Below, piece after piece: positions 16,686 to 31,099 of a DNA stretch of 43,244 bases. The position numbers and the translations under genes were made by a program. The notes beneath the pieces are model-generated. The model saw only the letters and a program-made list of their open reading frames with translations, had not been told where the DNA came from and did no database searches. Origin of the DNA: Phycisphaerae bacterium (GTDB lineage Bacteria > Planctomycetota > Phycisphaerae > SM23-33); NCBI GenBank assembly GCA_003551645.1, contig PUND01000054.1, positions 1 through 43,244 of the forward strand, written 5' to 3'. Within the stretch, counting starts at the first letter, position 1. The number at the start of each line of letters is the position of its first letter.

Positions 16686-17891
16686 ATGGCCAAGGAAGTC
16701 TTCGAGAGAACCAAGCCGCACGTGAACGTAGGAACGATCGGGCACGTGGACCATGGAAAGACCACGCTGACGGCGGCGATGACGATGGTCCTTGAGAAGA
16801 AGGGGCTGTCGAAGTTTCGCAGCTACGACGACATCGCCAAGGCGTCTGAATCTCAGGGTCGCCGCGACCCGACCAAGATTCTGACCATCGCAACTTCCCA
16901 CGTTGAGTATGAGTCGGAAAATCGCCACTACGCGCACGTGGACTGCCCCGGCCACGCCGACTACGTCAAGAACATGATTACCGGCGCCGCCCAGATGGAC
17001 GGAGCGATTCTTGTGGTTTCGGCCGCCGACGGACCGATGCCCCAGACCCGCGAGCACGTACTGCTGGCAAGGCAGGTCAACGTTCCGGCGCTGGTGGTGT
17101 TCCTGAACAAGTGCGACCTGGTGGACGACGAGGAGCTGCTTGAGCTGGTCGAGTTGGAGGTTCGCGAGCTTCTGAGCCGCTACGACTTCGACGGCGACAA
17201 TGTTCCGGTCATCCGCGGGTCCTCCACCAAGGCCCTAGATGCCCCCGAGGACGAAACGGCCAACAAGCCGATCATGGAACTCATCGATGCCCTGGACTCC
17301 GCCATCCCCGATCCGGAGCGCCAGGTTGACAAGCCGTTCCTGATGCCCGTCGAGGACGTCTTCAGCATCAAGGGCCGCGGCACCGTCGGCACCGGCCGGG
17401 TTGAGCGAGGCATGGTCAAGGTCGGCGACGAGGTCGAGATCGTCGGTCTGGGCGACACCCGCAAGACGGTCGTCACCGGCGTGGAGATGTTCAACAAGAC
17501 GTTGAACGAAGGCCAGGCCGGCGACAACGTCGGCTGCCTGCTGCGAGGCATCGAGAAGGACGACCTCGAGCGCGGGCAGGTTCTGGCCAAGCCCGGCAGC
17601 ATCACCCCGCACAACAAGTTCGAGGGTGAGGTTTACGTGCTGACCAAGGAAGAGGGCGGCCGGCACAGCCCGTTCTTTACCGGCTACCGCCCTCAGTTCT
17701 ACTTCCGGACCACCGACGTCACCGGCACGATCAAGCTTCAGGACGCCGAGATGTGCATGCCGGGCGACAACGTGACCATGGAAGTCGAGCTTCTTCACAC
17801 ACAGATAGCCATGGAAGAGGGTCTGCGGTTCGCCATCCGCGAGGGCGGCAGGACCGTCGGGGCCGGCGTGGTGACGAAGATTCTGGAGTAA
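16686..17891 (+). CDS. tuf: Elongation factor Tu
   Basis: The 401-residue GTPase delivers aminoacyl-tRNA to the ribosome. Motifs: P-loop GHVDHGKT (residues 19-26), DCPGH (86-90), and NKCD for guanine recognition. Domains 2 and 3 are intact to the end ([10 protein letters not shown]). The switch I effector region is unusual: where almost all EF-Tu have RGITI, this protein has KILTI (64-68), and the loop before it is about five residues longer (ESQGRRDPT). The Mg-ligand Thr is kept as Thr67. Start chosen at the ATG after AAGAGGAGCAC. An in-frame upstream extension is not tuf-like. It is the only tuf in the window. Confidence 0.97.
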   Translation: MAKEVFERTKPHVNVGTIGHVDHGKTTLTAAMTMVLEKKGLSKFRSYDDIAKASESQGRRDPTKILTIATSHVEYESENRHYAHVDCPGHADYVKNMITGAAQMDGAILVVSAADGPMPQTREHVLLARQVNVPALVVFLNKCDLVDDEELLELVELEVRELLSRYDFDGDNVPVIRGSSTKALDAPEDETANKPIMELIDALDSAIPDPERQVDKPFLMPVEDVFSIKGRGTVGTGRVERGMVKVGDEVEIVGLGDTRKTVVTGVEMFNKTLNEGQAGDNVGCLLRGIEKDDLERGQVLAKPGSITPHNKFEGEVYVLTKEEGGRHSPFFTGYRPQFYFRTTDVTGTIKLQDAEMCMPGDNVTMEVELLHTQIAMEEGLRFAIREGGRTVGAGVVTKILE

Positions 17892-17894
17892 CCG

Positions 17895-18062
17895 ATGGCA
17901 AAGTCGCAGGCGCGAGATTACGTATGGCTTCAGTGCGGCGAATGCAAGGACCTCAACTACCGCACGGAGGTCAAGGTGCGCGGCGGCACGCCGAAGCTGT
18001 CGCTGAACAAGTACTGCCCGCGTCAGCGCAAACACACCGAGCACAAGGTCCGGCGGAAATAG
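17895..18062 (+). CDS. rpmG: 50S ribosomal protein L33
   Basis: The 55-residue protein (MAKSQARDYVWLQCGECKDL...CPRQRKHTEHKVRRK) is L33 of the large subunit near the E site. It starts three bases after the tuf stop. The zinc-type first knuckle CGEC (14-17) is present, but the second is CPRQ instead of CPxC. Three of four zinc cysteines therefore remain, an intermediate between the C+ and C- forms. Confidence 0.95.
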   Translation: MAKSQARDYVWLQCGECKDLNYRTEVKVRGGTPKLSLNKYCPRQRKHTEHKVRRK

Positions 18063-18128
18063 CTTCGCCCCCCGCGGGCCGTGACATAAAGGACCACGGC
18101 GGCGTCCGCTGCGGCGCCGTCGGAGCAC

Positions 18129-18201
<73 letters not shown>

Positions 18202-18405
18202 TCGGGCGAGAGGCCGTGTTGACCGACGGCCGCCGCCCTTGTCGGGGCGCCATAGAGTGGCGGAAATTATCGGCGAAGCCGGCCGTGAACGCAAACTCAG
18301 GTCCGTAAGCTCTGTGGCGTGTTTAGTATAGGCGGCTTCGCCGCCGGAAGCTCCCGCAAAACAGCGGGTTAGAACTCCGGTGGGACCGATGGAAGGCGAG
18401 CTGGC

Positions 18406-18801
18406 GTGGCGACAATCCAGTTTTACAAACGGAATCAGGGCAAGTACACCCGGACAATCACGCTCATTAGCGCTGTGGTGCTGGTGGCCATCGGCGCGTA
18501 TGTGCTGGGCAGGGATGTGCTTGTCCGGCAGGCGGTGTACCTGCGTTTCGGAGTTCCGCTGCTGCTGGTTGCGGCGGCCGGACTGTTGATGGTGTGGATC
18601 GTCAACCGCCCGAAAAGCGCGGACTTTCTGATCGCCACCGAAGGCGAGATGAAGAAGGTTTCCTGGTCCAGCCGCAAGGAAGTCGCCGGCTCGACAAAGG
18701 TGGTTATTGTCACTACGCTGATAATGGCCGCAATCCTGTTCGTGGTGGATATGGTATTTGCGTGGGTGTTCCGAATAATGGGCGTGATGGGCGTACACTA
18801 A
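18406..18801 (+). CDS. secE: Preprotein translocase subunit SecE
   Basis: The 131-residue membrane protein is part of the SecYEG channel. The conserved amphipathic and clamp segment is TEGEMKKVSWSSRKEVAGST, followed by the essential helix VVIVTTLIMAAILFVVDMVF. Two extra helices precede it (about residues 18-36 and 45-66), so it has three membrane spans, like the E. coli form rather than the short single-span form. The GTG start follows GGAAGGCGAG. It is upstream of nusG as usual. Confidence 0.93.
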   Translation: MATIQFYKRNQGKYTRTITLISAVVLVAIGAYVLGRDVLVRQAVYLRFGVPLLLVAAAGLLMVWIVNRPKSADFLIATEGEMKKVSWSSRKEVAGSTKVVIVTTLIMAAILFVVDMVFAWVFRIMGVMGVH

Positions 18802-18831
18802 CGCTGATAGATGAAGTGCGAAAGGGCCGGC

Positions 18832-19389
18832 ATGGCCAAGCAGTGGTTTGTTCTTCGAGTCGCCTCCAATCGAGAGGACCAGGTGCGCGAAGCGCTGGAG
18901 CGCAAGGTCAAGATCGAGGGACTCGAGGAGAGTATAGGTCGGATCATGGTGCCGACAGAGCGTCGCCCCAGCCCGCGCGGCGGACGGGGAGACAAAAAGA
19001 AGTTTGTCGATCGCAAGATGTATCCGGGTTATGTCTTTGTCGAGATGGAGACCGACGAGGAAGGCAACATTGGCGAGCGCCCCTGGTTCCTCATCAAGGA
19101 GACCGCGGGGGTGGGCGATTTTGTCGGCGCCGCCGGCAAACCGACGCCGATGGACAGCTCCGATGTTGACAAGATGCTGATGCAGGTTGAGATGGCACAG
19201 GAGGGCGCGCCGGTTTCGGTGGAGTTCAACAAAGGCGACACCGTGAAGGTTAAGGAGGGCGCTTTCGAGAACTTCGAGGGCGTCGTGGACGAGGTCGTGC
19301 CGGAGAAGGGGGTGGTGCGGGTGGTGGTGACTATTTTCGGTCGCCCGACATCCGTGGAGCTGGAATTCTGGCAGGTGGAGAAGGAATAA
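18832..19389 (+). CDS. nusG: Transcription termination/antitermination factor NusG
   Basis: The 185-residue factor binds RNA polymerase and links it to Rho or the ribosome. The NGN domain begins MAKQWFVLRVASNRED and includes RKMYPGYVFVEM. The KOW domain is FNKGDTVKVKEGAFENFEG. A glycine/lysine-rich loop (SPRGGRGDKKK, about residues 45-55) and an insertion around EEGNIGERPWF lengthen the NGN domain. The ATG at 18832 has a good AAAGGG site. An ATG 21 bases upstream is possible but poorer. Confidence 0.95.
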   Translation: MAKQWFVLRVASNREDQVREALERKVKIEGLEESIGRIMVPTERRPSPRGGRGDKKKFVDRKMYPGYVFVEMETDEEGNIGERPWFLIKETAGVGDFVGAAGKPTPMDSSDVDKMLMQVEMAQEGAPVSVEFNKGDTVKVKEGAFENFEGVVDEVVPEKGVVRVVVTIFGRPTSVELEFWQVEKE

Positions 19390-19419
19390 CGCCCGTTAGG
19401 GCGAGGACGACGAGCAGTC

Positions 19420-19899
19420 ATGGCCAAGGAAATCGCAGCTAAGATCAAGCTCCAGGCCCCCGGCGGACAGGCCACACCTGCGCCGCCTATCGGGCCGGCC
19501 CTGGGGCAGCACAACGTGAATATCGGTCAGTTCGTCTCGCAGTTCAACGAGCGGACGAGCGACCTTGCCGGCATGCCGGTTCCGGTGGTGATAACGGTCT
19601 ATGCCGACCGCAGTTTCACCTTCGACGTCAAAAGCCCGCCGGCCGCGGCCCTTCTGAAGGAGGCCGCCCAGATAGCCAAGGGTTCGGGCGTGCCCAACAG
19701 TGAAAAGGTCGGCGAGGTCACGCAGGATCAGATCCGCCAGATAGCCGAGCGGAAGCTTCAGGACCTGAACGCCCGCGATATCGACGGGGCGTGTCGGATA
19801 GTCGAGGGTACTGCCCGGTCCATGGGTATAGATGTAGCCAAGACGGCCGGCTCCGGGGGCAAGCAGCAGGCCCCGGAGGCCGAGGCCGCCGAAAGCTGA
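19420..19899 (+). CDS. rplK: 50S ribosomal protein L11
   Basis: The 159-residue protein forms the GTPase-associated stalk base with 23S rRNA. The N-terminal motif [16 protein letters not shown] is canonical, and the RNA-binding C-terminal domain ends in [11 protein letters not shown] polar tail of about 15 residues ([16 protein letters not shown]) exceeds the usual 141-residue length. It starts the rplK-rplA-rplJ-rplL set, 30 bases after nusG. Confidence 0.97.
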   Translation: MAKEIAAKIKLQAPGGQATPAPPIGPALGQHNVNIGQFVSQFNERTSDLAGMPVPVVITVYADRSFTFDVKSPPAAALLKEAAQIAKGSGVPNSEKVGEVTQDQIRQIAERKLQDLNARDIDGACRIVEGTARSMGIDVAKTAGSGGKQQAPEAEAAES

Positions 19900-19947
19900 C
19901 GGGCCGCGGTTGCGGTCCGGCCTTACCACGGGCCTTGAAACGTGGGA

Positions 19948-19967
19948 GTTCCGGCCAGTGCCGGAAC
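19948..19967 (+). promoter_or_regulatory. Hairpin in the rplK-rplA gap
   Basis: An eight-base perfect stem, GTTCCGGC / GCCGGAAC with loop CAGT, sits 16 bases upstream of the rplA ATG and immediately before its ribosome site. It could affect rplA translation or mRNA processing. No classical L1-binding motif is clear. Confidence 0.5.
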
Positions 19968-19983
19968 GACAGGAGTAGAGTTG

Positions 19984-20700
19984 ATGCCGGACAGAAAATC
20001 CAAACGCTATCAGGAATGTCTTCAGAAGATCCCGGAGGGCAAGGTCTCGGTGGAAGAGGCCGTCCGGGCCGTAAAGGACATGGACGGGGCGAAGTTCGAC
20101 CAGACGGTTGAGTTGTCGCTCAGCTTGGGTCTGAACCCCCGTCAGGCGGACCAGAACCTGCGGGGTTCGGTGTCGCTGCCTCACGGCATCGGCAAGACCC
20201 GGCGGGTCGTGGCGTTCTGCGAGGGTGACGATATCGAGCAGGCCAAGGCCGCCGGCGCCGTCGAGGCGGGCAGCGATGAGCTGGTTGAGAAAATCGACGG
20301 CGGCTGGATGGACTTTGACGTGGCGATCGCCGCGCCGCAGATGATGAAGAAGATATCGCGGCTCGGCCGGGTGCTCGGCCCGCAGGGGCTGATGCCCTCG
20401 CCGAAGGCCGGTACGGTCGTCGATGACGTCCCGACGGCGGTTCGCGAATACGCCGCGGGAAAGGTGGAGTACCGCACCGACAGCGGCGGCAATATCCACG
20501 TTCCGGTCGGGAAGATGAGTTTCGAGTCGGAGAAGCTGGTCGAAAACATCAACGCGATGCTGGATATGATTCGCCGGCTTCGTCCGGTGACCGTCAAGGG
20601 CACTTACATGCGGCGGGCGACACTTTCGGCGACTATGACCCCGTCGATTGATCTGGACCTGACCATTCGCACCATCAGCGGAGGCAGAAGCAATGAGTAA
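19984..20700 (+). CDS. rplA: 50S ribosomal protein L1
   Basis: The 238-residue protein forms the L1 stalk, which moves deacylated tRNA out of the E site. The signature region is GRVLGPQGLMPSPKAGTV, and SFESEKLVENINAMLDMI and MTPSIDLDL are near the end. The start at ATG 19984 follows GGAGTAGAG. A longer in-frame extension from a GTG at 19942 runs through the hairpin and lacks L1 homology, so it was not used. Its stop overlaps the rplJ start by eight bases. Confidence 0.97.
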   Translation: MPDRKSKRYQECLQKIPEGKVSVEEAVRAVKDMDGAKFDQTVELSLSLGLNPRQADQNLRGSVSLPHGIGKTRRVVAFCEGDDIEQAKAAGAVEAGSDELVEKIDGGWMDFDVAIAAPQMMKKISRLGRVLGPQGLMPSPKAGTVVDDVPTAVREYAAGKVEYRTDSGGNIHVPVGKMSFESEKLVENINAMLDMIRRLRPVTVKGTYMRRATLSATMTPSIDLDLTIRTISGGRSNE

Positions 20701-21244
20701 GCCGGTTAAGGAAATGATGCGGAAGAATCTCGCCGGGCGGTTCGCCGGACTGGATTCTCTGGCGGTGGTGGACTTCACCCGCGTTGACGCCACCGCGACC
20801 CACCAGATTCGCGGACGCCTGGCGGACAAGAGCATCCGTGTGATGGTTGTGAAGAACTCAATCGCCAGACAGGCCTTCCGCGAGGCGGGGCTTGAGCATG
20901 CCGGCGGTCTGCTGAAAGGCCCGTGCGCCATCGCCTTCGGCGAGGATTCCGAAACCGTCGGGGTGGTGACGGTGGTGCGGGAGCTGCTGGATATCCACAA
21001 GGAACAGCCGAACCTGACCGTCAAGGCCGCCGTACTTGAGGGGGAGGTCTTCGGGGCCGACCGTGTGGAGGAGCTTAGCAAGTTCCCGACCCGCGAAGAG
21101 GCGATAGGCAAGGTCGTCGGCGCGCTGACATCCTGCGGTTCACGGCTGTCGGCGGCCATGCTCGGTCCGGGCGCGGCCATCGGGGGCATACTCAAGAGCA
21201 TCGAGGAAAAAAGCGGCGGCGACTCCGCCGAAGAGGCGGCCTGA
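20693..21244 (+). CDS. rplJ: 50S ribosomal protein L10
   Basis: The 183-residue protein anchors L7/L12 dimers to the ribosome. The N-terminal RNA-binding part contains SLAVVDFTRVDATATHQIR and VVKNSIARQAF. The C-terminal helix carries the L12 binding sites and ends in an acidic tail (SGGDSAEEAA). It starts eight bases inside rplA, implying coupled translation. Confidence 0.96.
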   Translation: MSKPVKEMMRKNLAGRFAGLDSLAVVDFTRVDATATHQIRGRLADKSIRVMVVKNSIARQAFREAGLEHAGGLLKGPCAIAFGEDSETVGVVTVVRELLDIHKEQPNLTVKAAVLEGEVFGADRVEELSKFPTREEAIGKVVGALTSCGSRLSAAMLGPGAAIGGILKSIEEKSGGDSAEEAA

Positions 21245-21281
21245 CCGCAAAGTATGTACACAGAAAAAGCCGGCCGCGGAT

Positions 21282-21323
21282 TGGTCCCGACTGCTCGGGA
21301 TGAAATGAGACCAGCGGGGTCTC
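21282..21323 (+). repeat. Palindromic repeat copy 2 plus a second hairpin in the rplJ-rplL gap
   Basis: TCCCGA / TCGGGA (21285-21300, four-base loop) is followed by GAGACC / GGTCTC (21307-21323). The first matches the 4169-4187 copy at 17 of 19 bases. Placement between rplJ and rplL suggests a processing or attenuation site that could raise L12 over L10. That role is inferred. Confidence 0.45.
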
Positions 21324-21365
21324 GCCTATCAGGCCGGGTGAACGCGTAGAATGGAGTTATAAGAG

Positions 21366-21815
21366 ATGGCGGAAGAAGCAACGGCGGAAGCCCAGGAAAC
21401 ACAGGAAGCACAGGCGGAACCTAAAGAGTTTTCGGCGGAGATCAAAGAGCTTGGCGATAAGCTGTCGGGCTTGACTCTGAAGGAAGCGGTGGATCTGGCG
21501 GATTACCTCAAGGCCGAGTACGGCATCGAGCCGGCGGCCGGCGGCGCGGTGATGATGGCCGGCCCGGCGGCGGGCGGTGGTGAAGACGAGGAGGCCGAGG
21601 AACAGACCGCTTTTGACGTCGTACTCAAGGATGTGGGCGAAAAGAAGATCCAGGTCATCAAGGCGGTCCGCGCCCTGACTAACCTGGGGCTTAAAGAGGC
21701 CAAGGACCTCGTCGAAGGCCTTCCCAAGGAGGTCAAGGAAGGCGTCGCCAAGGAAGAGGCCGACGAGGCCAAGAGCCAACTGGAAGAGGCGGGTGCTACA
21801 GTCGAGATCAAGTAG
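21366..21815 (+). CDS. rplL: 50S ribosomal protein L7/L12
   Basis: The 149-residue stalk protein recruits translation GTPases. The C-terminal domain is canonical ([35 protein letters not shown], and end GATVEIK). The Ala/Gly-rich hinge ([14 protein letters not shown]) is normal. An extra N-terminal Glu/Gln/Ala-rich stretch of about 16 residues precedes the dimerisation helix, making it longer than the usual 120-130. Confidence 0.97.
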   Translation: MAEEATAEAQETQEAQAEPKEFSAEIKELGDKLSGLTLKEAVDLADYLKAEYGIEPAAGGAVMMAGPAAGGGEDEEAEEQTAFDVVLKDVGEKKIQVIKAVRALTNLGLKEAKDLVEGLPKEVKEGVAKEEADEAKSQLEEAGATVEIK

Positions 21816-21951
21816 CTCTACGTCCGGCAAGCGCAACAGTATGGCGGGGCCGGGTCTCTCGCGGCGTTCGCGGCCGCGGGCGGTTCGAGCCGTCGTATAT
21901 TCGCCGGGGCGGACCGGCGAACGAAATGGGACTGCGCGCCCGGCATTCCGT

Positions 21952-21980
21952 TTGCATCGTCCTCAAGAACACGCTACGAT
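21952..21980 (+). promoter_or_regulatory. Candidate internal promoter before rpoB
   Basis: TTGCAT (21952-21957) and TACGAT (21975-21980) are 17 bases apart, with the start point just before the rpoB ATG at 21993. The leader would be very short, so confidence is low. Confidence 0.3.
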
Positions 21981-21992
21981 AGGATAACGCTC

Positions 21993-24900
21993 ATGTTCCG
22001 AATGGATAGGGTCAGGGACTTCTCGAAGGTCGGCGACTCGGCGCCTATTCCGGATCTCATCGACCTGCAGAGAGGCAGCTACGATCGCTTCCTCCAGGCC
22101 GATGCCCAACCGGAGAAGCGCAAGAACGAGGGTCTTGAGGCACTGCTGCGGGAAGTGTTTCCCATCGTCAGCTATGACGAGCAGACCACCCTCGAGTACC
22201 TCTACTACGAGCTTGGCGAGCCGAGGCACACGCCCGATGAATGCCGCGACCTGCGGCTGACTTACGGTCGGCCGCTGCGCATCCGCTGCCGCCTGAGCCG
22301 CAAGGACTCCAAGGATGTCCTTGAGGAGAGCATCTATCTCGGCGAGGCGCCGATAATGATCGGCGGCGGGGAGTTCATCATCAACGGCGCCGAGCGGGTC
22401 ATCGTCTCGCAGCTTCACCGCTCTCCGGGCGTGGACTTCACCGTGGAGATGCAGGAGACGGACCGGCCGCTGCACGGGGCGAGGATTATCCCCGAACGCG
22501 GAAGCTGGATAGAGCTTGCGGTGTCCAAGAAGGACGCCGTGACCATGCGGATAGACCAGTCCGGCAAAATCCCGGCCACGATGTTCCTCCGAGCCGTCGA
22601 TGAGCAGTACGGTACGGACTCGGCCATCATTCGGCTGTTCTACAATACCAGCAAGATTCCCGCCGACGAACTGACGCCCCAGACATACCTGGTCGAGCCG
22701 TTCGTGGACCCCGACACCGGCGAGGAACTCGTCCCCGCCGGCGGCCAGATTGGCGAGGCGCTTACCAGGATAGTCTCGGCCACCACAAAGAAGGTGGAGG
22801 TCATCGACAACCCCGGCGACCCGCTGATCCTCAACACCCTCGCAGAGGACGCCGCTGACAGCTACGAAAACGCGCTGCTTCGGCTATATATGCGGCTGCG
22901 GCCGGGCAATCCGCCGCAGCTCGACAAGGCCAAGGCGCTTTTCGATGAGAAGTTCCGCGACGAGAACCGCTACCGGCTCGGCAAGGTCGGCCGGTTCCGC
23001 GTGAATCGCAAGTTCGGGCAGAGCATCTCCGAAAGCGAGATGATCCTGCTGGCCGACGACTTCATCAACACGCTGAAGTACATGCTTACGCTCCGGGCCG
23101 GTGAGGGAGACGTTGACGACATCGACCACCTCGGCAACCGCCGCCTGCGAACCATCGATGAGCTTGCCAGCGAGGAGCTGCGCAAGGGATTCCTGAAGCT
23201 CCGTCGCACCGTGCAGGAGCGGATGAGCTTGAAGGACCCGAACGATCTGACGAAGATCGCCGAGCTGGTCAACTCCAAGAGCGTCTCCTCGGCGATGGAC
23301 TACTTCTTCGGCCGGGGCGAGCTTAGCCAGGTGGTGGATCAGCAGAACCCCCTGGCGCAACTGACACACGAGCGTCGGCTCTCGGCGCTGGGACCGGGCG
23401 GCCTGAACCGTAAGCGGGCCGGCTTCGAGGTCCGCGACGTGCACATAAGCCACTACGGCCGGGTATGCCCCATCGAGACGCCGGAAGGCAACAACATCGG
23501 CCTGATTACGTCCATGGGCATCTACGCCGACGTGGACGAGTACGGCTTCCTGACCACGCCGTACCAGGTGGTGGAGGACGGCTCGGTCAACGGCAAGGTG
23601 GTACCCCTGCGGGCGGATGAGGAGATGCAGAGCACGCTGGCGCCGCCGAACATCCTCCAGCGCAACGGCGACGGCAAGGCGAAACTGCCCAAGGACCAGG
23701 TGCTCGCCCGGCTCAAGGGCGAGCTTAAGATGGTGGACTCCAAGGACGTCCGATACGTGGATGTCTCGCCCAAGCAGACGGTGGGCGTCTCGACGGCGCT
23801 GGTTCCGTTCCTTGAGCACGACGACGCCAACCGGGCGCTGATGGGCGCGAACATGCAGCGACAGGCCGTTCCGCTGCTGCGGACCGAGCCGCCGCTGGTG
23901 GCGACGGGACTGGAAAAACCCATCGTCGAGAACTCCGGCATGGTCGTGAAGGCCGAGAAGGCCGGAACCGTGACCTACGTTGACGGCGCCCGAATCGTCA
24001 TCAACAACACCGATGAGTATGACCTGCGGAAGTTCGCCAAGCTCAACGAGCGGGCCTGCCTGAACCAGAAGCCGCTGGTCCGCGAGGGGCAGCGCGTCCG
24101 CAAGGGCGAGGTAATCGCCGACGGTTCGGCGACCGCGGAGGGCGAGTTGGCGCTGGGGCGGAACGTGCTGGCGGCCTTTATGCCCTTCGACGGATACAAC
24201 TACGAGGACGCCATCCTCATATCCGAGGAGCTTGTAAAGGGCGACGTGTTCACCTCCGTCCACCTCGAGGAATACGAGGTTGAAGTCCGCGAGACCAAGC
24301 TGGGTCGCGAGGAGTTCACCCGCGACATCCCGAACGTATCCGAGGCGGCGTTACGCAACCTCGACGAGCACGGCGTGGTTCGCGTGGGCACGCGGGTCGA
24401 GCCGAGCGACATCATGGTTGGCAAGGTTTCGCCGAAGTCCAAGACCGAGCTTAGCCCCGAGGAGAAGCTGCTGCACGCGATCTTCGGCCGCGCGGGCGAG
24501 GACGTCAAGAACGACTCGCTGGAGCTGCCGGCCGGGGAGGAGGGCGTGGTGGTCGATACGCGCCGGTTCAGCCGCCGGACGAACATGACAGACGAGCAGA
24601 AGAAGGAACTAAAGGCCCAGATGAAGGACTACGAGGGCCGCATGAACAGCCGCCTTATCGAGACGTTCCGCCAGATGGTCGCGGAGATGAACGATGTGCT
24701 CGATAAGGAGATGATTGACCCTAATACTCGTCAGAAGGTCGCCCAGAGCGAGAACGAGGAAGTCGTCATGGAGCAGGTGAACGACTTCTCACTGAGCTGG
24801 GCTAAGTCCCAGAAAGACGCCGTCAAGCAGCAGGTGGAAAGCATCTACAACCGATACTGGCCGCGCATCGAGGCGGTCCGCGCCGAGGCCAGCCGCAAGC

Positions 24901-25754
24901 TGGACCAGATGAAGCGCGGCGACGAGCTTCCCAGCGGCGTCCTGGAGATGGTCAAGGTCGTCGTGGCGACCAAGCGGAAGCTCGGAACCGGCGACAAGAT
25001 GGCCGGCCGGCACGGCAACAAGGGCGTCATCGCCAGGATTCTTCCGGTCGAGGATATGCCTTTCCTTCCCGACGGCACGCCGGTGCAGATCGTCCTGAAC
25101 CCGCTGGGCGTTCCCAGCCGGATGAACGTCGGGCAGATTCTCGAGACGCACCTCGGCTGGGCGGCCGCGGTGCTGGGCTTCCAGGCGGTAACGCCGGTCT
25201 TCGACGGCGCGACCGAAAAGGAAATCTTCGACTGCCTCAACGAGGCCAACGAGCATGTGCGCAATCGCCGCGAGGACATCGAGGCGGTCCAGAACGCCGG
25301 CGACACCCGCGAGCCGCTCGTGGAGATGCCTACCGACGGCAAGGTGGTGCTCTACGACGGCCGGAGCGGAGAGCGATTCGAGCAGAAGGTAACTGTCGGC
25401 TACATCTACATGAACAAGCTCCACCACCTGGTGGATGAGAAGATCCACGCCCGCTCGACAGGCCCTTATTCGCTGATTACCCAGCAGCCGCTGGGCGGAA
25501 AGGCCAGGACCGGCGGTCAGCGGTTCGGCGAGATGGAAGTCTGGGGTCTGGAGGCCTACGGCGCCAGCTACACACTTCAGGAACTCCTGACCGTCAAGAG
25601 CGACGACGTGGAGGGCCGGACCAAGATCTATGAGTCCATGGTCAAGGGCACGAACACTCTCGAGGCGGGCACGCCGGTCAGCTTCGACGTGTTGTGCAAC
25701 GAGCTGCGAGGACTGGGTCTTAACATCCAGTTGGAGAAGAAGAAGCTCATCTGA
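21993..25754 (+). CDS. rpoB: DNA-directed RNA polymerase subunit beta
   Basis: The 1253-residue beta subunit forms half of the catalytic cleft. Canonical blocks: [74 protein letters not shown] and the C-terminal [21 protein letters not shown] long coiled-coil-like insertion (about 24590-24920) lies between the [12 protein letters not shown] block and [14 protein letters not shown]. In the rifampicin pocket the usual Phe514 (E. coli numbering) is Val, while Asp516, His526 and Ser531 are kept. A second ATG three codons in could be the start instead. Confidence 0.98.
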   Translation: MFRMDRVRDFSKVGDSAPIPDLIDLQRGSYDRFLQADAQPEKRKNEGLEALLREVFPIVSYDEQTTLEYLYYELGEPRHTPDECRDLRLTYGRPLRIRCRLSRKDSKDVLEESIYLGEAPIMIGGGEFIINGAERVIVSQLHRSPGVDFTVEMQETDRPLHGARIIPERGSWIELAVSKKDAVTMRIDQSGKIPATMFLRAVDEQYGTDSAIIRLFYNTSKIPADELTPQTYLVEPFVDPDTGEELVPAGGQIGEALTRIVSATTKKVEVIDNPGDPLILNTLAEDAADSYENALLRLYMRLRPGNPPQLDKAKALFDEKFRDENRYRLGKVGRFRVNRKFGQSISESEMILLADDFINTLKYMLTLRAGEGDVDDIDHLGNRRLRTIDELASEELRKGFLKLRRTVQERMSLKDPNDLTKIAELVNSKSVSSAMDYFFGRGELSQVVDQQNPLAQLTHERRLSALGPGGLNRKRAGFEVRDVHISHYGRVCPIETPEGNNIGLITSMGIYADVDEYGFLTTPYQVVEDGSVNGKVVPLRADEEMQSTLAPPNILQRNGDGKAKLPKDQVLARLKGELKMVDSKDVRYVDVSPKQTVGVSTALVPFLEHDDANRALMGANMQRQAVPLLRTEPPLVATGLEKPIVENSGMVVKAEKAGTVTYVDGARIVINNTDEYDLRKFAKLNERACLNQKPLVREGQRVRKGEVIADGSATAEGELALGRNVLAAFMPFDGYNYEDAILISEELVKGDVFTSVHLEEYEVEVRETKLGREEFTRDIPNVSEAALRNLDEHGVVRVGTRVEPSDIMVGKVSPKSKTELSPEEKLLHAIFGRAGEDVKNDSLELPAGEEGVVVDTRRFSRRTNMTDEQKKELKAQMKDYEGRMNSRLIETFRQMVAEMNDVLDKEMIDPNTRQKVAQSENEEVVMEQVNDFSLSWAKSQKDAVKQQVESIYNRYWPRIEAVRAEASRKLDQMKRGDELPSGVLEMVKVVVATKRKLGTGDKMAGRHGNKGVIARILPVEDMPFLPDGTPVQIVLNPLGVPSRMNVGQILETHLGWAAAVLGFQAVTPVFDGATEKEIFDCLNEANEHVRNRREDIEAVQNAGDTREPLVEMPTDGKVVLYDGRSGERFEQKVTVGYIYMNKLHHLVDEKIHARSTGPYSLITQQPLGGKARTGGQRFGEMEVWGLEAYGASYTLQELLTVKSDDVEGRTKIYESMVKGTNTLEAGTPVSFDVLCNELRGLGLNIQLEKKKLI

Positions 25755-25821
25755 GCGCCGGGACGTCCGCCCGACGTGTGCTTAAGGACAAACGCGGTTT
25801 AGACAGCGGAGCGACAAACCG

Positions 25822-30144
<4,323 letters not shown>

Positions 30145-30198
30145 AGTGAATAATCGCCACGGTTTCGCCGAGGGCGGGACCATGAAGAGGAACAGCTA

Positions 30199-30570
30199 AT
30201 GCCGACTGTAAACCAACTTGTTCGTAAGCCCCGACGGGTGCAGTATAAGAAGAAGAAGAACGTCGCGCTTGAGGGCTGCCCCCAGAAGCGAGGCGTGTGC
30301 CTTCAGGTTAAGGCGGTGACGCCGAAAAAGCCCAACTCCGCGCTTCGGAAGGTTGCGCGGGTCCGGCTGAGCAATGGCAAGGAGGTTACCGCCTACGTAC
30401 CGGGCGTGGACCACAACCTTCAGGAGCACAGTATCGTGCTGGTGCGCGGCGGGCGGGTGCGGGACCTGCCCGGCGTGCGGTATCACATCGTCCGCGGCAC
30501 GTTGGACGCCGCCGGCGTCGAGGGCCGCAGGCAGAGCCGCAGCAAGTATGGAGCCAAGCGCCCCCGCTAG
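30199..30570 (+). CDS. rpsL: 30S ribosomal protein S12
   Basis: The 123-residue decoding-centre protein has the canonical [20 protein letters not shown], with Lys43 intact, and [20 protein letters not shown]. Position 88 is Arg rather than Lys. In E. coli this substitution (K88R, also called K87R) gives streptomycin resistance, so the organism may be naturally resistant. It heads the str operon with rpsG and fusA. Confidence 0.97.
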   Translation: MPTVNQLVRKPRRVQYKKKKNVALEGCPQKRGVCLQVKAVTPKKPNSALRKVARVRLSNGKEVTAYVPGVDHNLQEHSIVLVRGGRVRDLPGVRYHIVRGTLDAAGVEGRRQSRSKYGAKRPR

Positions 30571-30622
30571 GCGGGCGACGACAGCGAGCCGGCCATGAAA
30601 GGTCGAGACGGACGGACCAGAT

Positions 30623-31099
30623 ATGCCACGTAAAAGCTTCACCAAAGCGGATGAACAGCTTCAGCCGGATGGCCGGTATGGCAGCAAACTGCTGAGCCGT
30701 TTCATCAACTATTTCATGTGGGACGGCAAAAAGAGCGTTGCCGAACGCATAGTTTACGATGCTCTGGATATAATCGACAAACGGGTCAACGATGCGACCC
30801 CGCTGGAAGTGTTCGAAAAGGCGATAGAGAACGTCAAGCCGATGATCGAGGTCCGCTCCAAGCGGGTCGGCGGCGCAAGCTATCAGGTTCCGATGCAGGT
30901 ATCGGCCAAGCGTCGTCAGTCGCTTGCGTTCCGGTGGATACGCGACGCGGTTCGCTCGCAGCGGGGCAGGCCGATCGCCCAACGGATGGCCGACGAACTG
31001 CTGGCCGCGTACCGCGGCGAGGGCTCGGCCATGCAGACGCGAGAAAACATCCACCGTATGGCCGAAGCGAACAAGGCGTTTGCACACTTCGCCTGGTAA
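30623..31099 (+). CDS. rpsG: 30S ribosomal protein S7
   Basis: The 158-residue protein nucleates assembly of the 30S head and contacts E-site tRNA. Recognisable blocks are [39 protein letters not shown] and the C-terminal [15 protein letters not shown]. Length is normal. It lies 52 bases after rpsL and is followed by a long structured gap before fusA. Confidence 0.97.
   Translation: MPRKSFTKADEQLQPDGRYGSKLLSRFINYFMWDGKKSVAERIVYDALDIIDKRVNDATPLEVFEKAIENVKPMIEVRSKRVGGASYQVPMQVSAKRRQSLAFRWIRDAVRSQRGRPIAQRMADELLAAYRGEGSAMQTRENIHRMAEANKAFAHFAW

Noticed and set aside
19396-21411. 671-residue minus-strand open frame opposite rplK-rplL
   Set aside because: Low-complexity composition and exact overlap with four clear ribosomal genes; a GC-rich shadow.
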